Below, piece after piece: positions 1-8,594 of a stretch of DNA of 64,000 bases. The position numbers and the translations under genes were made by a program. The notes beneath the pieces are model-generated. The model was not told the origin of the DNA. It made no database searches and saw nothing but the letters and a program-made list of their open reading frames with translations. Position 1 is the first letter of the stretch; each line of letters begins with the position of its first letter. Origin of the DNA: Verrucomicrobiales bacterium (GTDB lineage: Bacteria; Verrucomicrobiota; Verrucomicrobiia; Limisphaerales; UBA9464); NCBI GenBank assembly GCA_027488845.1, contig JAIYBC010000048.1, positions 1 through 64,000 of the forward strand. Direction: 5' to 3'.

Positions 1-419
1 ACCGTCACCGGGTGCTGCCACGTCGTCGAACTGCCGCGCACCAGGTTCCGGGACACCGCCTGCTCCCAGCTCGGCGCCTGCGTCACGTCCCACACACGCA
101 CCTGGAACGTCACCACCTGACCGGGGGACAGAGTCGGGAACACGATCGCCTGGGCGGTCCAAGTTCCCGGTTGGGACGTCGTCACCGCCCGGAACGGCCT
201 CAACGTCCCCGGCGACGCCACCAGCGCCGTCTCCGCCGCGTTCGCCGGTCCGAAGAACAGCTGCGCCACCCAGTTCGATCCCGTCAGCGGTGCTCCCGCC
301 AGGTCCAGCACCGGCGGACGTCCCGTCAGCAGTCCGTTGCCGAATTGGATCGTCGCTTCGCCATGGAGCATCAACACGGAGAGGAACCAGGCGGCCAGCA
401 GCAGAAGCGGGTGTTTCAC
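1..419 (-). CDS. Secreted protein, N-terminal part (cut by window edge)
   Basis: The reading frame runs from a GTG at 419 down to the left edge, giving about 139 residues without a stop. The first 21 residues (MKHPLLLLAAWFLSVLMLHG) look like a cleavable signal peptide: a short basic start, a long leucine-rich core and small residues at the end. The mature part opens with a TIQFGNG...G-beta-rich stretch and continues with alternating Val/Thr residues and aromatic residues, suggesting a beta-sandwich. No catalytic motif is visible. I recognise the general style of exported Verrucomicrobial proteins but cannot name a function. The start is a GTG because no in-frame ATG lies between it and the upstream region; the C-terminus is outside the window. 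Confidence 0.7.
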   Translation of the reverse strand, partial: MKHPLLLLAAWFLSVLMLHGEATIQFGNGLLTGRPPVLDLAGAPLTGSNWVAQLFFGPANAAETALVASPGTLRPFRAVTTSQPGTWTAQAIVFPTLSPGQVVTFQVRVWDVTQAPSWEQAVSRNLVRGSSTTWQHPVT

Positions 420-564
420 GGGAGGATGTCTGGGTTGTCGGAGGGTTTCGAAATGGAGCCCGCCTGAACGGACGATTTCTCCAAGTCAAGTGGGCAGGAA
501 ACGCCTAGCCCCAGAAACATTCCATCACATATTTCTGGTTTTTTGTGGCCGTGTTGGATGTCGA

Positions 565-602
565 AAGACGAAAACCCGCCGCCCAGTTCTGGGTGGCGGG
601 TT
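565..602 (-). terminator. Rho-independent terminator of the phosphorylase gene
   Basis: A 13-bp stem (573-585 with 590-602, one G-T wobble) closes on a 4-nt loop. On the minus strand it is followed by a T-rich run (TTTTCGTCTTT). It lies about 60 nt after the phosphorylase stop and ahead of the next minus-strand gene, as expected for an intrinsic terminator. Confidence 0.85.
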
Positions 603-661
603 GAGGAAGTGCCGTGGCGTCACGGCGTGAAGCCTGGGATTCGGCTTCCCAGGCGTGGTTC

Positions 662-2812
662 CTAGCGGCGGGTGTAGTACTTGTTGGAGTACTCCTGGAC
701 CATCCGCCAGGTGCTGTATTCCGCGGCGAGGGTGCGCCAGGCCTCGCGGATCTTCCCGATCCACTGGCGCGGCACGCCGTCGGCATCCCGGCTGTAGAAG
801 GACGGGATCACCTCCTGGGTCAGCACGTTGTAGAGGTTCTCGCTGTCCACCCGGTCCTGCTCGTCGACGTCGGCCGGATGGGAGTCGGGTCCGATGGAGA
901 AGCCGTTGTTGCCGTTGTACCCCTCGCGCCACCAGCCATCCATGATGCTCATGTTGAGGCAGCCATGGGCCGTCGTCTTCATGCCGGACGTGCCCGAGGC
1001 CTCGAGCGGACGGCGCGGGTTGTTCAGCCAGACGTCGCAACCGGAGACCATCTGGCGTGCGACGTGGATGTCGTAGTTCTCGATGAACACGAGATGCCCC
1101 TTCAGTTCGCTGTACTTCGAAAGGTGGATCACCTTCTGGATGAAGCGTTTGCCGGAGTCGTCCCGGGGATGGGCCTTTCCGGCGAACACGAACTGGATGG
1201 GGTGGCCGGAGTCCTTGACGAGCTTCACCACCGCCTCGAACTGGTCGAAGATGAGCGGCGCCCGCTTGTAGGTCGCGAATCGGCGGGCGAATCCGATGGT
1301 CAAGGCGTCGGGGTTGAGGAAGGCGTCGAAGGTGATGAAGTCACCGTGGCTGAAGGTGCCGCCCTGGAGCAGCAGGCGGCGACGGGTGAACTCGACCAAC
1401 TCGCGGCGGAGGCGGTAGCGCAGGGCCCAGACCTCCTCGTCGCTCGTGACCGACGGATCCGCGAGCTTGGCCCAGAACTCGGGGTTGTTGGCGTCGGCGA
1501 ACCAGTCGATCTCCGACTTGGCGGGATAGAGCTGGTGGAACTTGCGCTTCCAGACGCGGCGGACCGTGCCCTTCATCCAGCCGACGAGGTGGATGCCGTT
1601 GGTGATGTGTCCGATGGGCACTTCCTCGGGGGTCTTGGCACCGTAGAGTTCCATCCACATCTCGCGGCTGACCGCACCGTGCAGCTCGCTGACGCCGTTC
1701 GCCGCGCGGGAATAACGCAGCGCGAGGACGGTCATGCAGAATGTCTCGGAGGCTTCACCGGCCCGGACCCGGCCGAGGTTCATGAGTTCCTCGTGGCTGA
1801 TGCGGAGATCCGAGAGGAAGCCCTGGCCGGCATAGCCGAGCAGATCGCTGGTGAAGCGGTCGTGGCCGGCTTCCACCGGCGTGTGGGTGGTGAAGAGACA
1901 TTCGGCCTTCGTCAAGGAGGCGGCCTGATCGAAGGGGCTTCCGGCGGCCAGCTTCTCACGGATCAGCTCGAGGGTGAGGAAGGCCGCATGGCCCTCGTTC
2001 ATGTGGAACGTCGAAGGCTGGAGTCCCAGCATGCGCAGCAACCGCACGCCGCCGACACCCAGCACGATCTCCTGCATCACGCGGGTGGTGCTGTCGCCGC
2101 CGTAGACCCGAAGGGTCAGGTCCCGGAACATCGGCTCGTTCTCGGGCCGGTTGGTGTCCAGCAGGTAGACGGGGACGCGGCCGATGTTCACCCGCCATGC
2201 ATGGAAGCGCACGGTGCTCGCCGCGATGCGCACGGAACCGACGAGCTGGTCGCCACGGGCGTCGAGGACCGGCTCCAGGGGCAGGTTGGTCGGATTGAGC
2301 TGGGTGTAGTACTCGGTCTGCCAGTTCTCCTGGCTGATCGCCTGCTGGAAATAGCCCTCGCGGTAGAAGAGCGAGACGCCCACGAACCCGATGCCCAGGT
2401 CGCTGGCGGACTTCGCATGGTCGCCGGCCAGCGCGCCGAGGCCGCCCGCCGCGATGGGCAAGGTCTCGTGGAAGGCGAATTCGGCGGAGAAGTAGGCCAC
2501 CGGATTCGTCACCAGGTTCGGCGCATTCTCGGTGCCCCAGGTCTTCGGAGCCTTGATGTAGGCGTCGAAACGCGAAAGCACGCTCCGGACACGGTCCGCG
2601 AAACCCGGATCCTGGAGACGGACCCTCAGCTCGTAGGGCGACACCTCGCGCAGGATCGCCACCGCGTTGTGGTAGAGGTTCTGCCATCCACGGGGCGAGA
2701 GGTCATGGAAGACCTCCTGGGCCTCCTGGTCCCAACTCCACCAGAGGTTGCGGGCAAGCCGGTTCAGGCCGGAGACGAGTTCAGTCAGTTCCGAGGCGGT
2801 CAGCGGTTTCAT
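662..2812 (-). CDS. glgP: Alpha-glucan (glycogen/maltodextrin) phosphorylase
   Basis: This 716-residue enzyme belongs to the short GT35 phosphorylase group that carries the DUF3417-type N-terminus (NLWWSWDQEAQEVF near residues 22-35). It releases glucose 1-phosphate from alpha-1,4-glucans in the cytoplasm using pyridoxal phosphate. The PLP-binding site is EASGTSGMKTTAHG at about 604-617, with Lys612 as the expected Schiff-base lysine. The sequences HMNEGHAAF and SFSGIAAGGLGALAGDHAKS-like segments match the substrate and phosphate regions of the family. It is monocistronic by appearance, with its own terminator, and its product fits the phosphohexomutase gene 4 kb away. The choice between glycogen and maltodextrin as the preferred substrate cannot be made from sequence. 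Confidence 0.93.
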   Translation of the reverse strand: MKPLTASELTELVSGLNRLARNLWWSWDQEAQEVFHDLSPRGWQNLYHNAVAILREVSPYELRVRLQDPGFADRVRSVLSRFDAYIKAPKTWGTENAPNLVTNPVAYFSAEFAFHETLPIAAGGLGALAGDHAKSASDLGIGFVGVSLFYREGYFQQAISQENWQTEYYTQLNPTNLPLEPVLDARGDQLVGSVRIAASTVRFHAWRVNIGRVPVYLLDTNRPENEPMFRDLTLRVYGGDSTTRVMQEIVLGVGGVRLLRMLGLQPSTFHMNEGHAAFLTLELIREKLAAGSPFDQAASLTKAECLFTTHTPVEAGHDRFTSDLLGYAGQGFLSDLRISHEELMNLGRVRAGEASETFCMTVLALRYSRAANGVSELHGAVSREMWMELYGAKTPEEVPIGHITNGIHLVGWMKGTVRRVWKRKFHQLYPAKSEIDWFADANNPEFWAKLADPSVTSDEEVWALRYRLRRELVEFTRRRLLLQGGTFSHGDFITFDAFLNPDALTIGFARRFATYKRAPLIFDQFEAVVKLVKDSGHPIQFVFAGKAHPRDDSGKRFIQKVIHLSKYSELKGHLVFIENYDIHVARQMVSGCDVWLNNPRRPLEASGTSGMKTTAHGCLNMSIMDGWWREGYNGNNGFSIGPDSHPADVDEQDRVDSENLYNVLTQEVIPSFYSRDADGVPRQWIGKIREAWRTLAAEYSTWRMVQEYSNKYYTRR

Positions 2813-3294
2813 GTTTCCAGGATTTCAGGACACGGATCTCCCGTTGGTTGCCGGGTCAGCGTGAAAAGCATGGGACCCGAAGTCCCGGATGAGAAGGCAA
2901 AGTGTGGCGCCCCGGCGAGATGCCCCCGCGCGCGGCTTCGCGTCCGAAGGTCATCCCAGCCGGCCTCGGGCGAACAAAGGCCCATTCCCTGTATCCGAAT
3001 GACGCGTCCCCAGGGGCTTGTCCCCACGGGCTATGCGTGCATCTCCTCAGGGTATGGAGTACCGGCTTCAGCCGGCGGAAACCGTCCCAACCCAAACGCC
3101 GCCGATTCGACCCCGACTGGCCTACGGGATGGTTGTGGGAACCATCGCCCCCCTCCGCGGCCACCGCGCCTCCGCGTGAACCTGCTCACGAACGGCGGCA
3201 GGACGACGTCGTTCAGGGCGTTTCGCCGCAGCAAAACACCCTGATGGGTCGGGGTCGGTTCTCTGCCTGAGGCCCCCTTCCGCGTGGGTCCGGA
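2813..3294. other. 482-bp intergenic region without a convincing gene
   Basis: No reading frame here has gene-like content. The stretch holds structured sequence instead: a hairpin core at 3013-3029 that recurs at 12543-12556, a perfect CCGGCT-TC-AGCCGG palindrome at 3062-3075, and at about 3150-3182 a run of ccgcg/cgcctccgcgtga units resembling one arm of the elements at 6694 and 8391. The phosphorylase promoter must lie in its left end, but I see no clear -35/-10 pair. Confidence 0.6.
3013..3029 (-). repeat. Small hairpin repeat, copy 1 (core GCTTGTCCCCACGG)
   Basis: The 14-nt core GCTTGTCCCCACGG at 3016-3029 is identical to 12543-12556. In both places it is preceded by a run of G so that GGGG pairs with CCCC across a 5-nt loop. 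The minus-strand reading would place each copy in the leader of a minus-strand gene (phosphorylase here, the TonB receptor at 12.5 kb). Confidence 0.5.
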
Positions 3295-4125
3295 TCAGGC
3301 GAGGAACGCAGCCGCCTGTGCGGCGGTGGCCCCGTCATGGACCAACGCCATCAGCGCCCGGGTCATACCGGCCGGGTTCGCATGCTGGATGATGTTCCGC
3401 CCGTACACGATGCCCGCGGCGCCTTGCGCGACCAACCGTTCCGTCCGCTCGAGGATCTCGGAGTCGGAGGCTTTCCCGCCACCCCGCACCAGCACCGGGA
3501 TGCCGCCGGCGATCTGCACGACCCGATGGTACACCGAGACGTCGTCGGTCGGATCGGCCTTGATGATGTCCGCACCCAACTCGACCGCCTGACGGACCAG
3601 CGGCAGGATCTTCTCGAGGTCGCCGTCCACCATGTAGCCGCCCGCCTTCGCGTTCGGCTGGAAGACCAGCGGCTCCACCATCAGCGGCATCGCGTACCGG
3701 TCGCAGGCCGGCTTGATGTCGAGGATGTTCTGGATGCACTGGTCGGTCACCTCGGGCTGGCCCGGGATGCGGAAGAGGTTCACGACCACGCAGGTCGCAT
3801 CCAGCCGGAGCGCCTGCTCCACCGGTTCCTCGATCATGCGGCTGAAGAGGGTCCGCGGAAGGTCCTGCCCATAGACGTTGGCCACATCCGTCCGCAACAC
3901 CAACGCCGGCTTCGCCTTGCCGGGAATGCCCTGAAGATGACGCGCCTGTCCGACGGTCAACTGGACGGCGTCCGGCGCCGCCGACACCACCGTGCGCACC
4001 GCGGCGCCGATGTCCTCGATCCCGGCGAGGAAGCCGCGTTCGTTGAAGAAGCCGTGGTCGATGGCGACGTCGAAGCAGCGACCGGACTTGGGGTTGAAGA
4101 GACGGTTGAGGCGGAACTGTTTCAT
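3295..4125 (-). CDS. Class I fructose-bisphosphate aldolase family (DhnA/FbaB type)
   Basis: This 276-residue cytoplasmic TIM-barrel enzyme belongs to the DhnA/LsrF/FbaB group of Schiff-base aldolases. The hallmark DHG (residues 23-25) and the ADIIKADPT strand with Lys189 as the predicted Schiff-base lysine are present, as is the phosphate-binding stretch LVRGGGKASD and the closing GAAGIVYGRNI. Members act as fructose-1,6-bisphosphate aldolases or on related ketose phosphates (LsrF, ADH synthase), so the exact substrate is open; glycolytic/gluconeogenic use beside glgP is plausible. The ATG at 4125 begins the conserved core (MKQFRLNRLFNPKSG); the longer upstream frame has no homologous look and was not used. 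It is transcribed divergently from the next gene. Confidence 0.85.
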   Translation of the reverse strand: MKQFRLNRLFNPKSGRCFDVAIDHGFFNERGFLAGIEDIGAAVRTVVSAAPDAVQLTVGQARHLQGIPGKAKPALVLRTDVANVYGQDLPRTLFSRMIEEPVEQALRLDATCVVVNLFRIPGQPEVTDQCIQNILDIKPACDRYAMPLMVEPLVFQPNAKAGGYMVDGDLEKILPLVRQAVELGADIIKADPTDDVSVYHRVVQIAGGIPVLVRGGGKASDSEILERTERLVAQGAAGIVYGRNIIQHANPAGMTRALMALVHDGATAAQAAAFLA

Positions 4126-4247
4126 GTGGCTGCAGGTACGTTGAGCGGGAGCCGGCGCCCAGCCAATGTGAATGTGGATGGGGCGGGCCCCCTTCCCGAA
4201 CCGGTCGTTGCCACCTGCTCGCCGAACGTCTACTCCAGAGCCTTCCC

Positions 4248-5354
4248 ATGAACGCATTGCGCCCGATTCCGTTCGCGCTCGGCTGCTTGGCCGGCGTGCT
4301 GGTCCAGATCCAAACCTTGGAAGCGGCGGATTCCCGCCAGGAGGGCTCCGCCCGCGGAGGCGCAACCCGGATCCAATCCCAAACGCGCAAGTCCACGCCC
4401 TCGAAGTCCTATCCGACCTTCGGCTCCGTGGACCGCCGCGATCCGGGGCTCGATGCCCTGCTCGCCCCGGATGCCCGGATGGAGAAGCTGGCCGAGGGCT
4501 TCACCTGGTCCGAGGGCCCGGTCTGGCGCAGCGCCTCCGCCGACCTCCTGTTCTCCGACGTCCCGAAGAACCGCATCCATCGCTGGTCGGAAACGGACGG
4601 TCTCTCCGTCTTCCTCGAACCCAGCGGCTACACGGGCCGTGCGCTGCAGTTCCGGGAACCCGGCTCCAACGGTCTCGCCACGGACCGAGCCGGAAACCTC
4701 CTGGTCTGCCAGCACGGCGACCGGCGGATCTCCCGCCTACGGTCCGACGGGACGTTTGAACCGCTCGCGGAGTTCGTGAACGGCCGTCGTCTCAACTCGC
4801 CGAACGACCTCTGCGTCGCCGCCAACGGGGACATCTACTTCACGGATCCTCCCTACGGACACGAGGGCCTCGACGCCAGCCCGCTCAAGGAACTCCTCTT
4901 CAACGGGGTCTATCTGCGTCGCCGGAACGGGGAACTGGTCCTCCTGACGGATCGGATCCCCTTCCCCAACGGGATCGCCCGCTCGCCCGACGGCAGGACG
5001 CTCTACGTGAACCAGTCCGATCCCAGGTCCCCGGTCATCACCGCATTCCCGGTGAAGCCGGATGGGACGGTCGGCGACGGCTCCACTTTCTTCGACACCT
5101 CCCCCCTGATGCCGGGGCGCAAGGGGCTGCCGGACGGCTTGAAGGTCGACGAACGCGGCAACCTGTGGTCGAGCGGTCCGGGCGGCATCCTCGTGATCTC
5201 GCCGACGGGCAAGCTCCTGGGCCTCCTGGACACCGGTGTGCCGACGGCGAACTGCAACTGGGGTGACGACGGGCGCACGCTCTACATCACCGCCGACACC
5301 CAGCTCCTCCGGATCCGCACGCTCGTGCGCGGTGCCGGTTGGGAACGCCGATGA
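4248..5354 (+). CDS. Secreted SMP-30/gluconolactonase-like beta-propeller
   Basis: A signal peptide (residues 1-26, ending LEAA) precedes a linker and an SMP-30/gluconolactonase/LRE domain from about residue 78. Family marks include LAEGFTWSEGPVW, the central SNGLATDRAGNLLVCQHGDR, and SPNDLCVAANGDIYFTDPPYG, whose Asn/Asp residues supply metal and substrate ligands in the family. Enzymes of this type hydrolyse sugar lactones in the periplasm, though many secreted relatives in this lineage have unknown substrates. Total length 368 residues. It is followed 58 nt later by the yqgE start on the same strand. Function as a lactonase is inferred. Confidence 0.8.
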   Translation: MNALRPIPFALGCLAGVLVQIQTLEAADSRQEGSARGGATRIQSQTRKSTPSKSYPTFGSVDRRDPGLDALLAPDARMEKLAEGFTWSEGPVWRSASADLLFSDVPKNRIHRWSETDGLSVFLEPSGYTGRALQFREPGSNGLATDRAGNLLVCQHGDRRISRLRSDGTFEPLAEFVNGRRLNSPNDLCVAANGDIYFTDPPYGHEGLDASPLKELLFNGVYLRRRNGELVLLTDRIPFPNGIARSPDGRTLYVNQSDPRSPVITAFPVKPDGTVGDGSTFFDTSPLMPGRKGLPDGLKVDERGNLWSSGPGGILVISPTGKLLGLLDTGVPTANCNWGDDGRTLYITADTQLLRIRTLVRGAGWERR

Positions 5355-5412
5355 AGCGGCACCGGCGGCCTTGTCGCCTCCCGGTTGCGGCTCCATCGTC
5401 ATCGGGTCCGCC

Positions 5413-5988
5413 ATGGCCAAGACTCCCCGACGTCCCAAGTCCTCCCTGAAAGGGCGCTTCCTCCTCGACGGAGGAACCCTCACGGGAACCTTCTTCCATC
5501 GGACGGTGGTGCTGGTCTGCGAACACAATGCGGAAGGGGCCTTCGGGCTGGTCCTCAATCGGCCCAGCGGAAGCCAGCTCGACGACGTGCTGAGCGTCGA
5601 CGTTCCACCTCGGCTCCAAGGCATGCCGATCTTCAACGGGGGGCCCGTCCAACCGGCGGCCCTCAGCTATCTGGTCAACCACCCGGCCTTGAAGGGAGGC
5701 AATGTCCTTCCGAGGCTCGTGCTGGGGCATGACCTCGAAGCGTTGCTCCAGCTGGCGGCCGAACCGGCCAAGGACCTTCGACTCCGCACCTTCGCCGGAT
5801 ACGCCGGCTGGGCTCCGGGACAACTCGACGACGAGGTGGCACGGAATTCCTGGATCATCCGGAAGGCCACATTGGATCTCATCTTCCAGGAACCCGCCGA
5901 GTCGCTCTGGCGGGAGGTGCTGCGACACAGCCGAGACTGGCGCGACCGTCTTCTCGGGGATTCGCCGGATTCCCTTTCCCGCAACTGA
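5413..5988 (+). CDS. YqgE/AlgH family protein (UPF0301)
   Basis: The 191-residue product matches the YqgE/AlgH family in length and in its characteristic segments: GRFLLDGGTLTGTFFHRTVVLVCEHN, GAFGLVLNRPSG, FNGGPVQP, and the C-terminal FAGYAGWAPGQLDDEV...SWI. The family is widespread and cytoplasmic; its biochemical role is not established. I chose the ATG at 5413 (MAKTPRRPKSS) because it sits a few residues before conserved sequence and gives family length; the frame is open further upstream but there overlaps the preceding gene. The next gene starts 3 nt after its stop, so the two are almost certainly co-translated. Confidence 0.9.
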   Translation: MAKTPRRPKSSLKGRFLLDGGTLTGTFFHRTVVLVCEHNAEGAFGLVLNRPSGSQLDDVLSVDVPPRLQGMPIFNGGPVQPAALSYLVNHPALKGGNVLPRLVLGHDLEALLQLAAEPAKDLRLRTFAGYAGWAPGQLDDEVARNSWIIRKATLDLIFQEPAESLWREVLRHSRDWRDRLLGDSPDSLSRN

Positions 5989-5991
5989 GCC

Positions 5992-6684
5992 GTGAGCCGG
6001 ACCCTGCTTTTCTTCGCGATGCCCAGCGAGGCGTCCCCGTTCCTCCGCGAACTCCGTCGGCTCGGGCGCCCATTGACGCCAACGCCCCTTCCCTCCGGTG
6101 CAGCCGGGGGCCGCCGGTACCGGGCCGGGGACCTGGAGGTCTGGGTCACGGGCATCGGCCCCGCCAACGCCATCGCCATCGGGACCCTGGCCCTGGATGC
6201 CGTCCAACCAGAACGGGTGGTCACCGCCGGCGTCGGCGGAGCGCTGCGGCCCGGGATGAAGGTCGGCGATGTGGTCCATGACGCCGAGGAACCGACCGGA
6301 TTGGCCACAAGACTGTCCGACCTCGGCAGCCGCGCCGGACTGTATGCCCTTTCACAGACCGTCGTCGTCACAGCGGCACAGAAGGCGGCGCTTTTCCGAT
6401 CCACCGGGGCGGACATCGTGGACATGGAATCCGGCGCGATCCGGGAACTCTGCCGGCGACGATCGATTCCGTCCGCCACCGTCCGGTCCGTCTCCGACCA
6501 GGCCGAGGACGATCTCCCGTTGGACTTCAACCGCGTCTACACGTCCACGATGACGCTGTCGCCGACGCGGTTGGCCTGGGAGATCCTGCGTCGGCCCACG
6601 GCCATTCCAGGCCTGATCCGTCTGGGAAGCCATGCGGCCGACGCCTCGGAACGCCTCGCCGGCATCTTGGCCAAGGCACTCTGA
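5992..6684 (+). CDS. Nucleoside phosphorylase-fold protein (MTA/SAH nucleosidase-like)
   Basis: The 230-residue protein has the PNP/UDP phosphorylase (MTA/SAH nucleosidase) fold signature: an N-terminal LLFFAMPSEASPF (catalytic-acid strand of MTA nucleosidases), VWVTGIGPANA, VVTAGVGGALRPGMKVGDVV, and the nucleoside-site DMESGAI. Relatives cleave adenosine or futalosine derivatives, or act in hopanoid assembly (HpnG). With no hopanoid or menaquinone genes near it, the substrate cannot be named. It starts at a GTG 3 nt after yqgE. The segment after DMESGAI differs from classical Pfs enzymes (SVSDQAEDDLPLDFN), which resembles the HpnG-like group. Confidence 0.72.
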   Translation: MSRTLLFFAMPSEASPFLRELRRLGRPLTPTPLPSGAAGGRRYRAGDLEVWVTGIGPANAIAIGTLALDAVQPERVVTAGVGGALRPGMKVGDVVHDAEEPTGLATRLSDLGSRAGLYALSQTVVVTAAQKAALFRSTGADIVDMESGAIRELCRRRSIPSATVRSVSDQAEDDLPLDFNRVYTSTMTLSPTRLAWEILRRPTAIPGLIRLGSHAADASERLAGILAKAL

Positions 6685-6693
6685 ACCGCTGAA

Positions 6694-6846
6694 GGGGAGC
6701 CTCACGCCAAAGCGCGAAGCCGCGAAGTGGCTTTGAAGCAAAGCGGACGGTCCGCTCCGGGAAGTTTGATCAAACAACGGGGTTGCCATATCGGCTCGCC
6801 TCCCGTTTCCCCTTGGCGTCTTCGCGTTTTCGCGTGAGGCCTCCCC
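6694..6846. repeat. Structured inverted element A (upstream of phosphohexomutase)
   Basis: The two ends (6694-6727 and 6812-6846) are imperfect inverted copies: GGGGAG-CCTCACGC near the left end is matched by GCGTGAGGCCTCCCC at the right, followed by cgcgaag/cgccaag units. Inside are a 15-nt palindrome (AGCGGAC-G-GTCCGCT, 6742-6756) and a perfect 12-nt palindrome (GTTTGATCAAAC, 6764-6775). A related element lies at 8391-8540, so the phosphohexomutase gene is bracketed by two copies. No open frame of note lies in it. Confidence 0.7.
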
Positions 6847-6946
6847 CTCCCGTCCTTCGATTGATTCCAGACCGATGCGAATCCCGTCGGCCCACGGAAT
6901 CCGCGTGCCTCCCGACCGCCGTCTGTGGTTAGTTCCGCGGCACATT

Positions 6947-8368
6947 ATGGGAGCGATCAAATTCGGCACCGACGGCTGGCGCGCGGTCATCGGCGAGGAC
7001 TTCACGTTTGCCAACCTCGACCGCGTTTCGCAGGCGACGGCGGATTACTGGAAGGCCAACCCCGTCGAAGGCGCCGATCCCCGGAAGGTCGTCGTGGGCT
7101 ACGACCGCCGCTTCCTCTCGGACCAGTTCGCGGCCCGTGTTGCCGAGGTCCTCGCCGGCAACGGATTCATCGTCACCCTGACCGACCGTCCGACGCCGAC
7201 GCCGAGCGTATCGTTCGAGGTGAAGCGCCAGAGGGCCATCGGCGGAGTCATGCTCACCGCCAGCCACAACCCGCCGTCCTTCAACGGATTCAAGCTCAAG
7301 GCCTGGTACGGCGGCTCGGCCGAACCCGCCATCTGCCAGGCGGTGGAAGCGCTCCTCGACGCCTCTCCGGTGAAGTCGGTTCCCTTGGCCGAGGCCCGCA
7401 AGGCCGGCTCGGTCACGGTGAAGGACATCCGCAAGGCGCACTACGCGGCGCTCAAGAAGCTCGTGGATTTCCCGCTGATCGCCACATCGAAGCTGAAGTT
7501 CGCCCACGAGGCCCTGTACGGGGTCGGCGCCGGATGCTTCGACGAACTGCTCGAGGGAACGACCTGCCGGGTCAGCACCATCAACGCGGAGCACAATCCC
7601 GGCTTCGGTGGCATCAACCCCGAGCCCATCGCCCGGAACTACGTCAACTCGATCCCGTTCCTGAAGAAGCATCCGCACGACATCTGCCTGGTCACGGATG
7701 GCGACGCCGACCGTGTGGGCGGCCTGATGGGCAATGGTGATCCGCTCACCACCCATCAGATCATCTGCCTGCTCTTGGCGCATTACGTGAAGAACCGCGG
7801 AATGCGCGGACGCGTCGTCAAGGCACTCACGACCACCTCCATGGTGGATGTCATGTGCGCCAAGTTGGGTCTCGAACTCGTGGAGACCGGGGTCGGATTC
7901 AAGTACATCGCCTCCGAGATCATCAAGGGTGGCGTACTCCTCGGTTTCGAGGAAAGCGGCGGGATCGGTTTCCCGGGCCACATTCCCGAGCGCGACGGCA
8001 TCGCGGCGGGACTGGTCCTGCTGGAACTGCTGGCGATGGAGAAGAAGCCCCTCAAGACCCTGCTGGCCCAACTGGAGAAGAAGTATGGAACGTTCCGCTA
8101 CGCGCGGATCGACACCCACTTCCCGCTCGAGAAGCGCGCGGCCCTCATGGAGCACTGCAAGACGCGGCCGCCGGCGAAGCTCCTGAAGTCGCCGGTCACC
8201 GAGGTGAAGTCGTTCGACGGCGTGAAGTTCATCGCGAAGGACGCCTCGTGGCTGATGCTCCGCGGCTCGGGAACCGAACCGATCCTACGCATCTATGCCG
8301 AAGCCAAGTCCGATGCGGACGCGGCGGCCCTCCTGAAGCTGGGCGTGAAGATCACCAAGGAGGTCTGA
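6947..8368 (+). CDS. Phosphoglucomutase/phosphomannomutase
   Basis: The 473-residue alpha-D-phosphohexomutase interconverts hexose 1- and 6-phosphates in the cytoplasm. All four active-site loops are visible: the phosphoserine loop TASHNP with Ser106, the metal loop DGDADR, the sugar loop GFEESGG, and the phosphate-binding RGSGTEP near the C-terminus. The opening KFGTDGWRAVIGEDFT is typical of the group close to bacterial PGM/PMM. The ATG at 6947 directly precedes this conserved opening; an earlier in-frame ATG would add 24 residues without family similarity. It would link glucose 1-phosphate from the phosphorylase to glycolysis. Glucose versus mannose preference is not decidable here. The two sides carry related structured repeats. 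Confidence 0.93.
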   Translation: MGAIKFGTDGWRAVIGEDFTFANLDRVSQATADYWKANPVEGADPRKVVVGYDRRFLSDQFAARVAEVLAGNGFIVTLTDRPTPTPSVSFEVKRQRAIGGVMLTASHNPPSFNGFKLKAWYGGSAEPAICQAVEALLDASPVKSVPLAEARKAGSVTVKDIRKAHYAALKKLVDFPLIATSKLKFAHEALYGVGAGCFDELLEGTTCRVSTINAEHNPGFGGINPEPIARNYVNSIPFLKKHPHDICLVTDGDADRVGGLMGNGDPLTTHQIICLLLAHYVKNRGMRGRVVKALTTTSMVDVMCAKLGLELVETGVGFKYIASEIIKGGVLLGFEESGGIGFPGHIPERDGIAAGLVLLELLAMEKKPLKTLLAQLEKKYGTFRYARIDTHFPLEKRAALMEHCKTRPPAKLLKSPVTEVKSFDGVKFIAKDASWLMLRGSGTEPILRIYAEAKSDADAAALLKLGVKITKEV

Positions 8369-8369
8369 T

Positions 8370-8386
8370 CCGTTCCTCGGGAACGG
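8370..8386 (+). terminator. Hairpin directly after the phosphohexomutase stop
   Basis: A perfect 7-bp stem (CCGTTCC/GGAACGG) with a TCG loop starts 1 nt after the stop codon. There is no T run after it, so it may be a 3'-end stabilising hairpin or part of the adjoining repeat rather than a complete intrinsic terminator. Confidence 0.4.
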
Positions 8387-8390
8387 GTTG

Positions 8391-8540
8391 GGGCATCACG
8401 CCAAAACGCCAAGGCGCCAACGGGGAGCTGGATCCGGGGCCGAAGTGGCCGACACCAGCCCGGATGTCGGACTCGAAGCCTCGAAGTCCGCGATTCCGTT
8501 TCCTTTGCTTCGCGGCTTGGCGGGTTGGCGTGAGGATTCC
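8391..8540. repeat. Structured inverted element B (downstream of phosphohexomutase)
   Basis: The left end (GGGGCATCACGCC... with cgccaa units, 8388-8420) is the imperfect inverse of the right end (TTCGCGGCTTGGCGGGTTGGCGTGAGG, in 8506-8535, stated here as a region). The interior carries an inverted repeat CCGACA (8449-8454)/TGTCGG (8465-8470). The ends match those of element A at 6694-6846, while the interiors differ. Confidence 0.65.
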
Positions 8541-8594
8541 TCCGGCATTGGACCTCACGCCCAACGCTCCGGCCATGCCCGGAGCGGAGTGCGG

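Noticed and set aside
614-3244. Very long (876-codon) plus-strand frame opposite the phosphorylase gene
   Set aside because: It is the antisense shadow of the phosphorylase, with low-complexity Val/Glu/Leu-rich composition and no domain; GC-rich coding DNA commonly leaves such frames open.
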